A DNA stretch of 64,000 nt, from the NCBI RefSeq assembly GCF_030704535.1, contig NC_081810.1:3143501-3207500 (forward strand), given 5' to 3'. Made by a program: the position numbers and the translations under genes. The notes below the pieces were generated by a model. It worked only from the letters and a program-made list of their open reading frames with translations. It was not told where the DNA came from and made no database searches. The stretch is from Vitis vinifera. Lineage: Eukaryota; Streptophyta; Magnoliopsida; Vitales; Vitaceae. Of the stretch, positions 47,751 to 59,289 are shown in pieces; the stretch's first letter is position 1; every line of letters starts with the position of its first letter.

Positions 47751-48288
47751 TCAAATAAATGTGTCCGCCCAATTCCTGTCAGAAGGTCAAAATGCTCTAT
47801 TTTCCTCCAAATTTTTCGAGTGATAAAGAGATAAATGATTGCCTAAAAGAAGAAAGTGTCTGGGTCTGTGATATCAGGTGGCCCCGGATGCCAGAATCAT
47901 CCCTTTTTTTCTTTAATTTAATTCCTTATTCAATTCAACTCAACATCCGTCATCAGAGACGTGAATCACATGGATTGAGCAAGCCTCTGTGCCCCAGTCC
48001 TTTGAAGGTACGTCAAAGTACCATATGGTCTTCTTCCTTGTGTTATTTGATCAGATTTTGATATCATATGGTTGACTGTTCCTTCCATTTGCGTTGCCAT
48101 TTTCAAACTTTCTTAGCTAGAAATATCCTGCATAGAAAATTAGTCATTTTCAAGTAAGACAGTCATTTTCAAAATTCAAAAAGCCTCCCACGCTTTCATA
48201 CAAGAACCCGGCCAGATGAGCTATATATATATATATCATAAGCAGGGAGTCCTCTGAATCATCTATCAAAAATCTTAAGGGGTGGCAA

Positions 48289-50125
48289 ATGGAGAAGCTA
48301 ATGACCCACATCTTGCTTTGCAGTTTCTTCATTGTTCTTGTTCTGCATGCTTGCCCAGCAATATCGCAAGAAGTTGGTAAGCCACTTTTGAACTCCATGC
48401 ATGGAGGCTACTGCATAATCATGAGATTCAGTAATATTAAAATGATGTTTATATGTATGGCTCTTTTAGTTTTCTTATTTGTTAATCCTTTTGTTGCTTC
48501 TTGTTGGTGCAGAGGATGAGAAGGAGTTTGATTATGAAAAAGGGAGCGATAAGGGACCGGACAAATGGGGAGAGATTCATGAAGAATGGAGTACGTGTAA
48601 ACATGGAAACATGCAGTCCCCTATTGATTTATTGCATGAGAGGGTTCAAGTAGTATCCCATTTAGGGAGACTTCAGAGGAGTTACAAGCCCTCTCAAGCC
48701 ACTCTTAAGAATAGGGGCCATGATATGAAGGTAAGGAGACAGCCTTTCTCTTTATCTTTAACTTTGATATGCCTTTTTTAGGATAAAAAAAAAAAGGAAA
48801 AGAAAAGAAAAGAAATATAAACTAACCCATCTTATATGTAGTATGAACAAACTGTGATTCCACTTTCACAAAATTAGAAGAAAAGCAATCAAAGCTTATT
48901 ATAATTCCTTCATCTAATCATGTCTAATTAAATATTCAAGTCATGACATCTTTAATTAATCCATCGAAACAATCTTATCATACCTAACATGGCCCTACCC
49001 TTATAGAAATGAAATGATTTTAATTTGAAATCATAATGTTTAGAGTTGTTTGAAAGTTGTGTTAGGTGAAGACTACATAAAAGTACTATTCCTTCTTTGA
49101 ATTCCTCATAAATAGCGACCTTCTTCATTATAATGGAAGTTAGGGATCATGTAAATTTTTGTCCAACTTTTCTTGCTCTTTGTTTTATTTGTGGATGCAG
49201 TTGAGTTGGGAGGGCGATGCAGGATCCATTCAGATAAATGGAACTAAGTATGAACTCAAACAATGCCACTGGCACTCTCCTTCCGAACACACTGTCAATG
49301 GCAAGAGGTGCTTCATCTCCTCCACTCACTTTTTTCCCTTACATACAACACCAGGGACAACTGATATGGAACGGTTGGCTTTTCTTCTTCATTTTGACTA
49401 CCTACAGGTTTGATTTGGAGTTACACATGCTTCATGAAACCCCGAGTGGAAAGACATCTGTGGTTGGAATTATGTACAAGATTGGACGAGCTGATTCCTT
49501 TTTGTCCACGGTAATTAATTACAGGAATATAATTCTCTCCCATCTCTCTTTCTAATGTCTCTCTTTCTCTAACTATAGCTCACATACCTGTTGTTTTTTT
49601 CCTCTTAGCTAACGGATCATTTAGAAGCGCTCTCTGATAGCAGTGACCAAGAGAGAGACGTGGGTGTAGTTGACCCAAGGCATATTAAAATAGGCAGCAG
49701 AAAGTATTACAGATACATGGGCTCTCTAACAACTCCTCCTTGCACTGAAGATGTCATCTGGACGATTGTTAATAAGGTTTGCCACCTCTATTAATTCATC
49801 CCATGATGAAGAAGGAAATCAAAATTTTTTTTTTTCGATATTTTTATCTAAAATCTGATTGAATTGATCCCCAGGTGAGAACTGTTACAAGAGAACAAGT
49901 GAACCTTCTTCGTGTAGCTGTCCATGATGTGAGTTGCTCGAGCCACAAACCAAAAACTTTCATTTGTCTTACTCTGAAATATTTAAGTAATTTTCACATT
50001 GAAAACCCAAAACTTACGGTGAGACATACAATTTTCAGGACTCGGGTTCAAATGCAAGGCCAATACAACCAATAAACAGGCGCTCGGTGCATTTTTATAG
50101 ACCAAGAGTTGAAGATAAGAATTGA
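48289..50125 (+). CDS. Alpha-type carbonic anhydrase, secreted
   Basis: Zinc enzyme that interconverts CO2 and bicarbonate. Plant alpha forms enter the secretory pathway (apoplast, nectar or plastid). Seven exons join in frame: 48289-48376, 48513-48730, 49201-49307, 49408-49510, 49609-49776, 49875-49928, 50039-50125, giving 274 aa. Residues 1-26 are a signal peptide. [20 protein letters not shown] (48-67) is the family's N-terminal signature. The zinc ligands are visible as CHWH (His125, His127) and ELHMLHE (His144). The NRGH motif (96-99) carries the likely proton-shuttle histidine. LTTPPCTE (212-219) is the substrate-pocket loop, with Cys58 and Cys217 placed for the usual disulfide. Length fits plant alpha-CAs (about 260-290 aa). 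All active-site residues are present, unlike the relics just upstream. Close to the ACA7/nectarin-3-like group by general resemblance; the exact orthologue is not assigned. Confidence 0.93.
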
Positions 50126-50503
50126 AATCCAGGATAGTACTACTACTCAAGGAATTACTTGTCATCTCTCCTACTGTCGTTATTGGAGATCATATCTCAT
50201 ACAAATGGAGCTAGAATTGGCAAGAAATGACTTTCCATATTAGAGATGGCTGTTCTCTATTATCTTCCATTTATTTTTTGGTCTCATGTCCAGATTATTG
50301 TCCACCTTGCATTTACTTTTCCTTTTTAGTTCAGAGGTTCTCTGATACATTGAAGTGTGTTTGTACGTCCATATATTAATCCTATTCTTTTTTTGATTTA
50401 TAAATATAGAAAAGTTTCATATATATAGCCAATATGCTTGCAGGATATTAATATTCATGTTATAGTTTTATTCCCGTACGATTGAAGAAATGAAGAAACA
50501 TAA
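50126..50503 (+). other. Probable 3' UTR and downstream DNA of carbonic anhydrase
   Basis: Mixed composition directly after the stop codon; no separate gene seen. Confidence 0.45.
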
Positions 50504-50801
50504 TTATGTTTGGTTCTCGAAAAGGAAAAATAAAAATTATTAAGAAAAGTAATTTTCTCATATTTAGTTGTCTTATAGAAAATAATAAAGAAAAGAATAT
50601 ATAAATAAGATTAATTAAAAATTTATATATTTTCAAATTATTTAACCTTTATATTGAAAAGTGAAAATAAGTAAAATGAGTTTGAAGTAGCATGTAAAAA
50701 TAATTTATTAATTTTAAATTCATTGCTATTTTCCCTCATTTTTTCTTTCTATTTTCTTTCTCTCGCATTTTCCTTTACATTTTCTAGAAACCAAACATAA
50801 A
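50504..50801. mobile_element. Tourist-like MITE, second full copy
   Basis: Starts TTATGTTTGGTTCTCGAAAA and ends TTTCTAGAAACCAAACATAA, with the family block AAATGAGTTTGAAGTAGCA inside. Same family as 33539-33864. The flanking duplication is no longer clear. Confidence 0.7.
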
Positions 50802-52451
50802 AGGATAACAATATGGATTTCCAATTTCTCTTAGGCAGAGTAATATTGCACTCCATGAAACCAACTCAAGTGTCATTGTCATGGCAAACACTCCCAATCA
50901 ATTTAAGATGGATCTCCAAGTTTATTAATCATAAGTGTTGTGTAGAAGGACACTGATACTATTTTATTGTACCAATGGAAACTTCAATTAATATTATAAG
51001 TTAGTGCAATAATATAAAAAAAAATTTATAAAATCAATTACACATAAAGGAATAGAGATGTGAGAGAAACTTCACAAAAATTCTATCAGATGTGAGAGGA
51101 GAGAGATGTTTTAAATATTTGAGACTTAGGTATGATTAAAGAGAGATCTAAGTTTTTGTTTGTGCCTCAAAATCCAAATTAATTTTTAAAATGTTTAAAA
51201 AAATGCTCCTACTAAATATCAAATATGGAGATCATTCTATTAAAGCTTAAATTTGTAGGGTTTGAACAAACATAGACAAAGAATTGTAACCTATAACCCT
51301 ATACATGCAAGTATAGAGTGATTCTATACGCATAAGTGGAGAGCGATTCCATGCGCACAAGTGGAGAACAACTCCATACGCACAAATGGAGAACAAACAT
51401 AAACAAAAAATTGTAACAGACTATCCTATGTATGCAAGTGAAGTGCAAATATAGACAAAGAACTATAAATTGGAAGATAATATATATAGATATCCAAAGA
51501 ACGGCAAATCGGGAGATGAGATATACATATCCAAAGAACTACAAATTGGGAGAGATATACACATTCAAAGAAAATTATGAAAGGGTGCCCATACCCATAA
51601 CCTCCCACCGAACCAAGGTTTGATATCACTTTGAATCATCAATTTTTCTAAAAGCTTAAACTTACAGAATTTTGGCTCAATAATTTTTCTAAAAACTCAA
51701 AATTATAGTATTTGAATTTAATATACATATTATGATCTTTAAACATTGAAGTCATTAAAATATAAATAAATGTCAAATTTTGGGTTCCTTCCATGGAGTT
51801 TCCGAGGGTGGAGACGTATTGAGACTTTATTCTAAACATGAATTGTATATGTAATGCTAACTTGAACAAGAAAATTAAGCGTAATACGTACTAGTTTCCT
51901 CTTTAGATCAATTATGAAATCATTAAAAAAAAAAACTATTAGAACACAGTGACATCAGCACTTATTTAGGCGGTTCTGACTCCTGTACACCAATCGACTC
52001 ACAAGATGTCGTGTACACGTTAGGAATTTAGGTTTTCTTTCCACATTTATACAAGATTTTACATAAGTTGGAAAACTGTATGTATGAAGAAAATATATTG
52101 AAACAGTTTGAATGTTGAAGAGTTGGCGGTGGGTGGACACTGGTCAATACGATCATCCTTTTAGAAAAAATATTCTTAAAATAAAATAAATAAAAAACAA
52201 ATTATTTTTTACTTGTAACCATCTGGGCATAGTTTATTAACGTGTAGAAATGATTTTTGAAAATTTGAAAATTCTACGCTGACAAATTTGAAAATTCTTT
52301 ATACTCATTAGTTATTGAATGATTACATCTTTTGTTAGCCCACTATTTTGAAAAGCTTTTACACTAAGCAAATGCCTGCTACAAAGCTTTATGCAACTTT
52401 TTTTTATTTGATTAAGAATTATAATTTAACATATCATACCTAACATTAACA

Positions 52452-52509
<58 letters not shown>

Positions 52510-53078
52510 TTAATTCATTCTTATATTTAACTGATTAAGAAATTTTTATGTGAGATCCGTGCCCTAGCTCTTTATTAAAATGCAACTTGGACAGGTGAAG
52601 TTGGTGAGCTAGGTCAATCATTAATCCGATTTAAGTTGAATTAAGTTTTTCTTTCAAACTTAATTTAAATGGGCTGGATTTGAGTGAAGGGTTTGGGCAA
52701 GTTAGTCTAACCAACTTAATTGATGTACAGAAAATAAGATCAAAGGAAACATTTTGGACCGCTCAATCGAAACGAATTTGAGCAATATAATTCAATCAAT
52801 CAATCATAGTTTAGTTTAACCAATCTAATTAACTTGAATATAATCTATTCAATTCAAGCCTAGCTCAAAATTAGAAAAATCAAATCAAATAAAACTAGAT
52901 TAGACACCTCAAGTTAGAGGTTGAATCGGATAAATTTCAAACCAGCCCAGCCCATGAAGTTGCAGCCCTATTTGTTGTCATATGGATTGGCATTCCCTCC
53001 CTAGTGAATAAAGAAATTATTGTACATTGAGAGAAATTGAATTTGAGAATGGCTCCTAACTGATTATTTCTTATATGG
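50802..53078. other. Intergenic DNA with TA microsatellite
   Basis: No gene. 51300-51560 has short local repeats (CATA(C/T)GCACAAGTGGAGA and CAAAGAACTA(C/T)AAATTGGGAGA). 51770-52130 matches 47160-47470. A TA run fills 52454-52504. The last part is the probable 3' UTR of the LysM receptor gene. Confidence 0.55.
52454..52504. repeat. TA microsatellite
   Basis: About 25 uninterrupted TA units, highly likely to be length-variable. Confidence 0.9.
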
Positions 53079-54896
53079 TCATACCATTCTGGCAAGGACT
53101 TTCATGATATCATCCATTGATGGCCTATGCAGAGGATCATCTTCCACACAAGCCTTGGCTAAAACAGCCAAACATAGAGCCTCTGCAAGAGGATAGTCCT
53201 CCTCAAGCCAAGGGTCCATGAAACTCCTTAATAGCTCGAAGCAATCGCCTTCAGAAGCCGCCCCACCCAAATATCCAATTGAATCTTTCAACACTTTCCC
53301 ATCCGTGTCCACCCTGGTCGAGATGAGCTCCAGCAGAACAACTCCAAATGCAAAAATGTCAACCTTGGCTGAAACTGCTGACTGATGGAGAAGGTTCCAC
53401 CCTCCAAGACCAAGTGTAGTACCATTTCCTTTTGAGAGTTCAACTGCAGGGATGCTTCCAAAATTTGCAAGTTTTGCTCTCCAGTTTGCTGTTACAAATA
53501 TACTTCTGCTGTTTATGCTCAAGTGGACATGCGAAGGAACTGTATAATAATGTAAATAGTGAAGCCCGGTTGCAATATCAAAAGCAATTTGGGTCCTTTG
53601 ATGCCACCCAAGAGGACTAGACGAATTAGATAAGCATTCTCTTAAGCAGCCATTGCTGGGAAATTCGAACACATGGTATGACAAAGAGCAGTCACTTTCA
53701 GTACCATGACAAATGCCTTGTAAATCTATTATGTTGATGTGATGGATTTTTGAATGTATATGGATAATATGGAGATGGTCTTCAAATCTCATCTGCTTGA
53801 TCATCACTTCAACATTATCCATCAACCCCTTATAAACACAATCATCTATCTTTGTATCTTCACTAAACTCCCTTGTTGCTTCCCTGAGCTCCTCTATGCT
53901 GTAATTGTGCAAAGAATATTTTATTCCAGCAAGAAGATCCGGAGATAAACATGAATTTGTGGAGTTTTGAGGGGATACTGGAGAGCTTCTAGCAGTAAAG
54001 GACTGAAGCTTCTCACCCTTACCTTTGTTCAAGGCCATAAAGTAGAATCCACAGAATGCAAGCAGCACTGCTACAAGCAGCAGACAGAGGAGTACAGCTG
54101 ATCCTATGATATACAAATTCTTCGACTTTGTGTTCCTCCTTGAGTTTTCTACTGATATTGTGGGAAGAAAACCTGGGGTTGGAGGTTGAGAATCTGTAAC
54201 ATTGGGATTAATAATTTGTACTGTTCTTAAGGGAACTAAAAGAGAGGTGTTTGGATAAACAGTGGGGCGAGGTACTAAATGGTTGGCTACCCATATAGTA
54301 TCAGGAGGAATGCCAAATTTTTTACCCAATTTCAATGTTCCATCACCTTCTCTAAGAGGATATGTCACAAGGTACTTCACCCCATCGCTACTAGTAAAAT
54401 TATCAGGACAAGCACATTTCAGTGGCACATGGAGTTTAGAATCAACCTTGGGGTCATTTACTTGAGAAGGATTTGCCTCACCAAGTGTATGTGGTTTCAG
54501 TAAGCCTTCAAAAACCCCACAAGCAATATCTGAGAATGTTGTGGTCCTAGGCACAGTGTAACTGAAATTTGCCTCAAAAAACTGGCCTGAACAAGAACAG
54601 TTGATGGGAATAAGAACTCCTTTACCTGGCATGAGTACCTCTGAAGGAGAGGGAAGATTATTCAAGTGAAGTAGGTCATCAGGGTTCATGTGGAACAGTT
54701 CAGAGATGCTTAAGATAGTTTGAAAATATTCGCTAGCTCTGTAGACCACGAAAGTTTGGCATGAATTCTGGAAGGAATTGCAGGTGTATCTCGAACCAGG
54801 ATAACTGGTGTCCCGAGAACATGGAGTTGAGTCATAAAATTGTTGAGCAAAAATTGCATTGATGCATGCCCCAAGGAGAAACCATAGATAAAACAT
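53079..54896 (-). CDS. LysM receptor-like protein with a degenerate kinase domain
   Basis: Single-exon, 605-aa plasma-membrane receptor of the LYR/LYK4-LYK5 type, a group that binds chitin or lipochitin oligosaccharides and signals with an active LYK partner. Signal peptide at 1-17; extracellular part with LysM repeats bounded by the paired cysteines CSC (100-102) and CAC (161-163) and several N-glycosylation sequons; transmembrane helix at about 261-287; kinase-like domain at about 345-603. The kinase is probably inactive. No glycine-rich loop is visible. A lysine remains at 367 (VMIK), but the HRD catalytic loop reads VHLSIN near 457-462 with no aspartate, and the DFG motif is NFG (478-480). 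Loss of these residues is normal in the LYR subfamily. Lack of introns and length also fit LYK4/LYK5/LYR3-like genes. Exact orthology is not assigned. Confidence 0.92.
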   Translation of the reverse strand: MFYLWFLLGACINAIFAQQFYDSTPCSRDTSYPGSRYTCNSFQNSCQTFVVYRASEYFQTILSISELFHMNPDDLLHLNNLPSPSEVLMPGKGVLIPINCSCSGQFFEANFSYTVPRTTTFSDIACGVFEGLLKPHTLGEANPSQVNDPKVDSKLHVPLKCACPDNFTSSDGVKYLVTYPLREGDGTLKLGKKFGIPPDTIWVANHLVPRPTVYPNTSLLVPLRTVQIINPNVTDSQPPTPGFLPTISVENSRRNTKSKNLYIIGSAVLLCLLLVAVLLAFCGFYFMALNKGKGEKLQSFTARSSPVSPQNSTNSCLSPDLLAGIKYSLHNYSIEELREATREFSEDTKIDDCVYKGLMDNVEVMIKQMRFEDHLHIIHIHSKIHHINIIDLQGICHGTESDCSLSYHVFEFPSNGCLRECLSNSSSPLGWHQRTQIAFDIATGLHYLHYYTVPSHVHLSINSRSIFVTANWRAKLANFGSIPAVELSKGNGTTLGLGGWNLLHQSAVSAKVDIFAFGVVLLELISTRVDTDGKVLKDSIGYLGGAASEGDCFELLRSFMDPWLEEDYPLAEALCLAVLAKACVEDDPLHRPSMDDIMKVLARMV

Positions 54897-55170
54897 GGTT
54901 TCTGATATATCTGTGCCTTCTTTTCAATGGTATAAAAAAGCACGGAAGCTCACCGTCTATTGCTGAATATGAACTGCTAAGGAAGGAATAATGTAATGTC
55001 AGAACTAGTACAAGAATGTGGTCACCAATAGTGGAAGAATTAGGTGGTTGCCTGGCGGGTGATGTCAGGTACAACCACCACTATTTAGATATTACAAGAC
55101 ATTTGTCAAGCCAAAACAAACCAACTTACTTTAAAGAAGAAACCTTCAACAAAACCATGGTTCGCCGGCC

Positions 55171-55180
55171 TATATATATA
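55171..55180 (-). promoter_or_regulatory. Candidate TATA box of the LysM receptor gene
   Basis: TATATATATA next to GGCCGGCG, about 275 bases upstream of the start codon. A 5' leader of about 240 bases would result. AT-rich DNA makes chance matches common. Confidence 0.4.
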
Positions 55181-55779
55181 CAAGTAGCCAATTGAGTATG
55201 GAAAATAACAGCAACACTTTTGAATCCTTCTACTTATTATTTTTATAAAGTAGAATATCAGTCAATGATCCTTGACCCACATTATGCCTGACCAGATGCT
55301 TTGACTGTATCACGTCGTAAATCACTCCATTGATCTGGTCCAATTATTCAACCTTTGTATATATCTCCATTGATTTGTGTATATAAATGTATGTTTACCT
55401 GTTAATAAAAATATGCAGACAAATTTCCATCCTCTTCAATGCTCTATTGCTTCTTTTCATTTCAATTTCAACAATTTTACGGTCAAGAACCTCGAACAAT
55501 ATTCTAGCTCTCTCTTTTCCTTCACATACACAAAACACCATTCACTATAATTTCAATTTACCTTTTTTCAGTACTATGTGAAATGGGAGATTAATTGCTT
55601 ATATATTAATCATTTATGTTATAGGGATTAGGTTTTTCTTCTTTCATTTTTTTTTATGACATTAGATTGGGGTTTTATATATATATAATGTATGTGTGTA
55701 TGTATGTATATATGTATACCTATTGTAAATCCTAACATTAGCTATCAATTAGTCAACATTTCATCAAGTCATTTTATTG
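55181..55779. other. Intergenic DNA, no gene seen
   Basis: Probably distal promoter of the LysM receptor gene, followed by T-rich DNA and TATG-type short repeats near 55680-55710. Confidence 0.45.
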
Positions 55780-56390
55780 CATGGACTCTCAACCTTGAGT
55801 TCTTCAATAACCTTAACCTATGGATGAAACCTTAAAGTGATCATATATTTCTTATGAATTTGATCGTTGTTAATTAAGATAAGTGACAATAAGTAATCTC
55901 AAGATTATACACCATTATATTTCATGAGATTGAGATAATGTAAATTCTTAGGTGATTCTAAGGACGTGTGATCATAAGATCTGTGATATCACAATAATTC
56001 CTTAAGTGGAATTTGACGTATGTTCTTTGTGCGCTAAACTACGTTAATTGATCACATAATAAGAGAATTTAAAATTCAAGGATTGCACAGGTAATCTTAA
56101 GAGATTAATAGTTTTTAGTCTATTAAATTATAGACACTAACTCAAGAAAAGCTTATTGTAGCTGATAGAATGTTTCAAATTGGAAAATTTGATTAGACTA
56201 TATTGAATTAATTCTCATCTCGATGTAATGACATATGATATTAGAATATAGTTGACTCTCTTTAGTAAAATGTTGAGTCAACTTCAAAGGAAGCCAACAT
56301 TTTCCTATGGGTCATAATGGTCCCCGCTGAGCTCATATTCTTTATTGATACAAAGGTTTCAAGGAGTTATGGAGAATTAATCATTTATGT
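55780..56390 (+). mobile_element. LTR-like repeat, interrupted copy (left part)
   Basis: Same family as 27675-28515 and 62007-63600, for example CAATAATTCCTTAAGTG(A/G)(A/G)ATTTGAC. The 5' end is missing. The copy appears to resume near 58080 after a 1.7-kb insertion. Confidence 0.45.
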
Positions 56391-58080
56391 GGAAGTGAAA
56401 TAATGTCACTCTTAAGCTTGGGGGTGGGTCACCCAAATGATGGTAGTCAAATGTCATAAAAGGTTTTGTTAGAAAAATTAGGCTAATCCAACCTATGGTA
56501 ATCATCCTAGAGGAAAGTGAATAGGGTAATGGTCTCTTTTTGTAAATTTAAATTATGTGAATGCAATAGATAATTATATGCTAATATATAATAAAACAAT
56601 ATAAAGACAATTGCATATGAATTAAGAGAATGGGGAAGAGGAAATGCAAACACAAGATTTTTATAGTGGTTCGGCGCAACCCGACCTACGTCTACTCTCC
56701 TCTAACTTCAATCCCAAGCTTGAGGTTCTACTATTTCAAGACTTCCAAACCAAGTCTTCAAGCAATACAATTGGATTATGGTTTGAATCCACTCTTTTGG
56801 ACTTTTGGCTCCAAACACCATTTACAATCCTCAAGAGATACCCCACTCTTGAACAACTTCTCAAGTGATACCCCACACTTGAGAATCCCTAAGTGATACT
56901 TCACACTTAGATTCTTCCTCTCAAAGATATACAAATAATTTTACAAAATTCTAGTACAAAACTTTAGGCTCAAATGATACAAGAAAATTAGGATTGAATG
57001 GTGCACTAATAATATGCAAGTTTTAGAATAATGGTGCACTCAAAACACTCTCTCAAGGTTCAAATATATTCAAGAAATATTTAGGAAGGTTAAGCTCATG
57101 AAACAATGAAGATTGAAGACTTTTTATAGAGGAAAAAAAGTCAAACTAGCAGTTGGGGGTTCGACCGATCGAGTTGGGGTTCAATCGGTCGACTTAGGGG
57201 TCGATCGATTGACTAATCGTTAGCATTTAATGTTTGGAAGGTGACCATTGGACCTCGATCGCCCCTTAACTGAACCTCGACCGGTTAAAGTGGTGGTCGA
57301 CCGGTTAAGGTTTAACCTTGACTAGTTGAATAACCGTTTTGGAAGAAAGAAAAGATTTTTTTGCACCCCTCGACCGGTTGAGTTGGGAGTCGATCGGTTC
57401 CTCATCTGGTTCAACCGGTTGAGTCGTTTTTATCTTAACAACCAACTTTTTCAACTCAAAAACCTTTTAAACAAGTTTGGAAAATATTTTACACAAGGTT
57501 TTAGTTGAAAACATGAAATCATCCTGTTTTAAAATATTTAAAACAAAATAACTCTTGGATGATTTTAGTGCATAAGTAAAGAATGTAATACATGAAAATT
57601 TTAATGCATCAACAACCTTTCAAAGAGATCTTATGAAACTTGAGTCTTGAAAAACACTTCTCTTTGAAATCTTCTTCTTCTTAATAATTTCTTTTTTGTT
57701 TGATTTGTCTTTGTGATTGTCATTTTGGAAATCGTTTTGCCTAATCACAATTGAAATATAATCATTAATTCTAAACCTTATTTTGTTATTATCAAAACCG
57801 AGATTAACCAAACCTTGGTTTCATAGGTTTGATCTACCCTCATTAGACACTAATTGGTTTTTAGATGAGATGATTAAAGTTTGATTCAAAAATTGATATG
57901 AAAGTCAAGGTCATGGGTTTGAGCCACCAAAGTGCCATGTTGAGGAAAAGATTATTAGGGCGCAATAATACTACTATTCAGCTTGAGGATGATTCACCCA
58001 AATGATGGTGGTCAAATGTTATAAAAGACTTAGCTTACCCTTACTAGACAACAATTGATTTTTAGATGAGATAGTCAGAG
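56390..58080. mobile_element. Insertion nested in the LTR-like repeat
   Basis: Interrupts the repeat that flanks it. Contains TTTTTATAGTGGTTCGGC followed by CCTACGTCTACTC near 56658-56697, a sequence style typical of dispersed plant repeats, and a cluster of CGACCGGTT motifs (57155-57430). A 34-bp segment, CACCCAAATGATGGTRGTCA onward, is present near both ends (56429 and 57989) as a direct repeat and may mark its borders. No coding domain recognised. Confidence 0.45.
57155..57430. repeat. Cluster of CGACCGGTT / CGATCGGT motifs
   Basis: About nine variants of the near-palindromic TCGACCGGTTGA (also TCGATCGGTT, TCGATCGATT) in 280 bp, in otherwise AT-rich DNA. Both orientations occur. Confidence 0.7.
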
Positions 58081-58640
58081 TTCAATATAAGAATTTATGT
58101 GCATAAAGGTGTTTTAATTAAAAACGCAAGATTGCACAATATTTTATGATTAACTAATTTTAGTTTCTAGATTGGGTTAATTAATTCACTGAAGTTCGTC
58201 ATGGTTAATTAATTAATTATGAATCAATGAACTAGATTAACTAACTAAAGCCCAAGTTGGATGAAAATCACTTAAGCGTACAGGAGAGTCTCCATAAACT
58301 TTATAGGTTTTAAGGTTAGACTCCAATTTTTAGACCAATAATATTGTAGATACCTAGTCTCCTTCTCATTTTAAGGTGTGTAACCACGCTACACAAGTAT
58401 CATGGATCTAATAAGAAGCTAACAAATGGAACGTTGTTAGGTTTCAAAATCCCTTTTATGAAAGGATTTGGGTTTGGGAATAATCAAACTCCAATTATGA
58501 ATCCTAACAAACCTTATGGGGCCCAAGTTTTGATTTTCATTGCTTTTGTTTTACTTAAGATCTTAGATGTATGCACCCTAAAGCCAAAATGATATCAAAT
58601 CCCAACAACTAGTATCAAAGTAGATTTGATGTTCATAGCA
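58080..58640 (+). mobile_element. LTR-like repeat, interrupted copy (right part)
   Basis: Diverged match to 63050-63500: GTGCATAAAGGTGTTTTAATTA near the start, ATTAATTAATTAATTATG-type sequence and a CTTTATAGG box comparable to CCTATAAATAC in the longer copy. Confidence 0.4.
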
Positions 58641-59289
58641 TGTTAGATTCAATATTAGGATGTACTAACTTTGTTTTGCAAGGTTAGGAATTCATCCCAT
58701 TGTCCCCAGGATGAATGAATGGTATATATATATATATTTCTTTTGAATGAATGCATGAATTGTTATTCATATCTAGATTGGTTTGTAAAATTCATAAGGA
58801 GTATTAGTTTTGAATTTTTAAATAGAAAATTTTTTCCCTTTTATTTGATGGATTTTAAACTCTATTTTGAAGGATATAGAATTTTTCTTATGTAAAAATG
58901 TATACTTTTAATCCATCTATGGTGACCCAAGAAAAGAGAACATTCATGGAGAATTTAGAAAATGTGAGTTTTTAGGTGGAAATCTAGGAGAATTAATGGC
59001 GGCACGTAGAGCTGCAAGCACAAGTCAAGGGTTGGAGACTAGTGCTCAAGCGCTATTTACAATAACAATATGGCATCTTAGGGTATATTTAGGGTTTTTA
59101 TTTTCTAACCCTAATGTTTTGTTGTAGGGGTAATTTTGGTGATTTTGGAATATTCTGGATTCCAATTTTTGTTACCAAAATCCATGACAAGATCCCTCAT
59201 GAGAAATTATTGTGATTCCAAAATTTTGGATTAGTGTAGATTAAATAAATACATTTTTATAATAATAAAATTTAAATCAAGAGAGGAAA

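Noticed and set aside
52441-52510. Possible CRISPR-like or regulatory array
   Set aside because: It is a plain TA microsatellite in a plant genome.
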